64,000 bases of DNA from Phycicoccus duodecadis. GTDB taxonomy: Bacteria; Actinomycetota; Actinomycetes; Actinomycetales; Dermatophilaceae. Within the stretch, counting starts at the first letter, position 1; each line of letters opens with the position of its first letter. The stretch lies in assembly GCF_002846495.1 (NCBI RefSeq), contig NZ_PJNE01000001.1, forward strand, positions 1,860,001 to 1,924,000. The letters are read 5' to 3'. A program made the translations under genes and the position numbers. Shown in pieces: positions 61,671 through 64,000 of this stretch. The notes under the pieces are model-generated. The model did no database searches, was not told where the DNA came from, and saw only the letters and a program-made list of their open reading frames with translations.

Positions 61671-62611
61671 CAGCGGTCCCGGTCCGCGATGCGGGTGATG
61701 CCGAACGAGATCGCGAAGATGAGGATCGTCAGCACCACGGCGATGGCGGCCGCCGACCCCACCCGGCCCTGCTGGAAGGCCCGGTTGTAGACCTCGTACG
61801 ACGGCACCGAGGTGGAGGTGCCGGGGCCGCCACGGGTCGTGACGTAGACCAGGTCGAAGGTCCGCAGCGCGGCGATGACGGTGAGGGTCAGCGCGACCGC
61901 GATCTCACCGCGCAGGGCGGGCAGGGTGATGCTGAGGAACTCGCGCACCGGGCCGGCCCCGTCGAGGCGGGCCGCCTCGTAGAGCTCGGTCGCGATCTTG
62001 CCGGTGCCGGCCAGCAGCAGCACGGTGACCAGCCCGATCTCGAACCAGGTGCCGATGAGACCGACCGCCGGCAGGGCCGCGGTGTAGTCGCCGAGCCAGC
62101 CGCGGGCCAGGCCGCCGAGCCCGATGGCGCCGAGCAGGTCGTTGACGCTGCCGGCGGGGGCGTACATCCGGCGCCAGGCCACGGCGATGACGACCATCGC
62201 CACGACCTGGGGGAGGAAGACGACGGTGCGGAAGAAGGCCAGCCCGCGGACCTCGGCCCGGCTGAGGATCGCCGCCAGGACCAGGCCGACCAGCACCGGG
62301 AGCACGGCGTAGAACACGATCAGGACGAGCGCGTGACCGAACGACGCCCGCAGCGCCGGGTCGCCCACCACCTCGACGTAGTTGTCGAGCCCGGCCCAGG
62401 TGGCGAGGGTGTTGCCGTTCCAGTCGTACAGCGAGATCTGGACGGCCCGCCCGAGCGGGTAGAGGAGGAACGCGGCGTACACCAGCAGGGCCGGCAGCAG
62501 GTAGAGCCAGGCGACGTTGCGAGGCTCCCCGGGGGGCCCGCCGCCGCGTCGGCGCCGGGCCCGCTCCGGGGCGCTCGGGCGGCTGCGCGCCGCCGTCGTC
62601 GTGTCCGTCAT
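61670..62611 (-). CDS. Carbohydrate ABC transporter permease (MalF-like)
   Basis: Inner-membrane permease of 313 residues. A disordered Arg-rich N-terminal tail (residues 1-35) precedes six helices. The EAA loop YEAARLDGAGPVREFLSITL lies near residue 215. The start at 62611 overlaps the receptor stop, so the three genes are translationally linked. Confidence 0.92.
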   Translation of the reverse strand: MTDTTTAARSRPSAPERARRRRGGGPPGEPRNVAWLYLLPALLVYAAFLLYPLGRAVQISLYDWNGNTLATWAGLDNYVEVVGDPALRASFGHALVLIVFYAVLPVLVGLVLAAILSRAEVRGLAFFRTVVFLPQVVAMVVIAVAWRRMYAPAGSVNDLLGAIGLGGLARGWLGDYTAALPAVGLIGTWFEIGLVTVLLLAGTGKIATELYEAARLDGAGPVREFLSITLPALRGEIAVALTLTVIAALRTFDLVYVTTRGGPGTSTSVPSYEVYNRAFQQGRVGSAAAIAVVLTILIFAISFGITRIADRDR

Positions 62612-63969
62612 CCGTTCTGCGCGACGAAGTCGCCGTAGTCCTTCTGCACGGTGTCGAGGAACTGCTGCGGTGTGGCCTTCTTCGCGAGGAGGTCCTGCAG
62701 GGCCGCGCCGAGGGTGTCGGACATCGTCGGCGTCGCGTAGTCGAGGTACGGCACGAGCGAGTCGTCCTTGACCGCGGTGCCGAACGCCGTGAAGACGTCC
62801 TGCCCGAGGGCGCTCGGGGCCTTCTGGTCGGCGGTGTCGGCGACCGGGAGGTTCTCGGTCTTCGCCAGCACGGCCATCGCGTGCTCGTCGGTGATGAAGT
62901 CGATGTACGCGGCGGCGGCGTCGGGGTGCTTGGTGCGGCTCGAGACCGCCCACGGGATGCCGGTGCCGCCGGTGGCGACCGGGGTGCTGCCGGCCGGGGG
63001 CGGCAGCACGAAGGTCACGTCGTCGCCCATGGCCTTGCCGAGGTCGGCCTGCAGCCAGGTGCCCGCGATGAGGTAGGCGCCGGTGCCCTTGCTGAACTGC
63101 TGCCAGGCCGGGTCGTAGCCGAGGCCGTTGACGTCGGGCGAGAAGTACCCCTTGTCCACCCAGTCGACGAGGGTCTGGGCGGCCTTCTGGTTCTCGGGGG
63201 TGGTCCAGCTGCCACCCTTCTGCCCGAAGCCGAGGGTGCGGATCTCCTCGGCCGGGGTGGTCTGGGCCTGCACCGTGCCGAAGACGTGGATGGCGGGCCA
63301 CTTGTCGAGGTTGCCCAGGACCAGGGGCAGCTGGCCGGCGGTCTTGACCTTCGCGAGGCTGGCCTCGAAGTCGGCCCAGGTGGTGGGCATGTCGGTGATC
63401 CCGGCCTTGGCCAGGACGGCCTTGTTCGCGTAGATGCCGACGACCTCGCCGACCTGCGGCAGGCCGTAGAGGTTGCCGGTGCCGAAGGTCTTGCCGTCGC
63501 TGGAGTAGCTCGAGTACTTGCGCACCGACTCGGGGTAGCGCTCGGTCCAGCGGTAGGCCTCGGCGTAGCGGTCCAGGGGGAGCAGCTGGCCGGCCTGGAC
63601 GAACTTGCCCATGTCGGGGCGGCCGTTGTTGGCCTGGAAGACGTCGGGCGGGTTGTTGCCCGAGAGCGCCAGCCCCAGGGTCGTCTTGAGGTCGTCGAAG
63701 GACCGGGTGACCCGCTTGAGGGTGATGTTCGGGTACTTCGCCTGGAACTCCTTGTTGAGCTCCTCGATCTGCGCCGCCTGGCCGCCACGCACCTCCTGGT
63801 CCCAGACCGTCAGGGTGACCTTGCCCATCGCCGCGGGGTCGGTCTCGACCGCCCCCGAGGGCTGGTCGGTGGCGCCGGTGCCGGTGGTGGACCCCGGCGT
63901 GCAGGCGGTCAGGGCCAGGGCCCCGAGCATCCCGGCGGCGATCAGGTGGGTGGTGGGTCTTCTCCTCAT
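62608..63969 (-). CDS. Sugar ABC transporter substrate-binding lipoprotein
   Basis: Extracellular solute-binding protein (family 1) of 453 residues. The lipobox is ALALTAC, followed by a Gly/Thr-rich linker. Segments PPDVFQANNGRPDMGKFVQA, VGIYANKAVLAKAGITDMPT and GTGAYLIAGTWLQADLGK are typical of sugar and oligosaccharide receptors. GAGGAG precedes ATG 63969. It heads the second ATPase-less importer of the window. The sugar is unknown. Confidence 0.9.
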   Translation of the reverse strand: MRRRPTTHLIAAGMLGALALTACTPGSTTGTGATDQPSGAVETDPAAMGKVTLTVWDQEVRGGQAAQIEELNKEFQAKYPNITLKRVTRSFDDLKTTLGLALSGNNPPDVFQANNGRPDMGKFVQAGQLLPLDRYAEAYRWTERYPESVRKYSSYSSDGKTFGTGNLYGLPQVGEVVGIYANKAVLAKAGITDMPTTWADFEASLAKVKTAGQLPLVLGNLDKWPAIHVFGTVQAQTTPAEEIRTLGFGQKGGSWTTPENQKAAQTLVDWVDKGYFSPDVNGLGYDPAWQQFSKGTGAYLIAGTWLQADLGKAMGDDVTFVLPPPAGSTPVATGGTGIPWAVSSRTKHPDAAAAYIDFITDEHAMAVLAKTENLPVADTADQKAPSALGQDVFTAFGTAVKDDSLVPYLDYATPTMSDTLGAALQDLLAKKATPQQFLDTVQKDYGDFVAQNG

Positions 63970-64000
63970 GCGGGTGCTCCTCGGTTCAGCGTGGTGTCGG

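Overview
The window comes from a very GC-rich (roughly 70-75%) actinobacterial chromosome. The ANTAR regulator, DUF222/HNH (13E12-type) endonuclease, DUF3072 and DUF3516 proteins, a sortase-E-type LAXTG signal and many ATGA/TGATG gene overlaps all fit an actinomycete; a Dermatophilaceae/Intrasporangiaceae-like genus is my inference, not proven. I see no rRNA, tRNA, CRISPR array, intact insertion sequence or prophage.

Layout. 1-3037: end of a branched-chain amino acid type ABC importer (livH tail, livM, lipoprotein receptor). 3131-7033: a DUF3516 superfamily 2 helicase, a decayed glyoxalase-family remnant and a TetR regulator. 7139-13568: a tightly overlapping fatty/hydroxy-acid operon (thiolase, SDR, SDR-SDR fused frame, MaoC, APH-like kinase, acyl-CoA dehydrogenase) with a TetR-type operator in front. 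13575-20234: minus-strand genes (FUSC membrane protein, DUF1905/YdeI protein, BNR-repeat protein, alpha/beta hydrolase, L,D-transpeptidase). 20483-23206: acyl-CoA synthetase and acyl-CoA dehydrogenase. 23328-29812: aldo/keto reductase, large secreted ExeM/NucH-type nuclease, DoxX-like protein, DEAD-box helicase.

30051-36801 is the most distinctive block: a minus-strand operon (class III CoA-transferase, citryl-CoA-lyase-like protein, LigB- and LigA-type extradiol dioxygenase subunits, MDR oxidoreductase) divergent from an amidohydrolase and an IclR regulator, with two similar palindromes bracketing back-to-back TTGACA promoters. I read it as an aromatic ring-cleavage route with an unusual CoA-dependent lower branch. 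36815-44030 is a sugar/amino-sugar block (ROK kinase, ROK repressor with a clear operator, ABC importer without ATPase, short NagA-like deacetylase) interrupted by an M50-type protease.

44099-54972 holds housekeeping and regulatory genes plus a surface module at 46222-48399: a secreted Ala/Thr/Val-rich protein followed by a five-repeat chaplin-like protein with a LAQTG sorting signal that is broken by a one-base frameshift. A fructosamine kinase gene reduced to its two ends lies at 49676-49829. 55065-64000 holds a DUF222/HNH protein, a dienelactone hydrolase/WYL-regulator divergent pair with a palindromic operator, a LURP-one-like protein, 1-Cys peroxiredoxin, metallophosphoesterase, DUF2256, hemerythrin and a second ATPase-less sugar ABC importer.

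Convergent gene ends in this window repeatedly carry perfect palindromes that contain one or both stop codons, a recurring style of bidirectional terminator.
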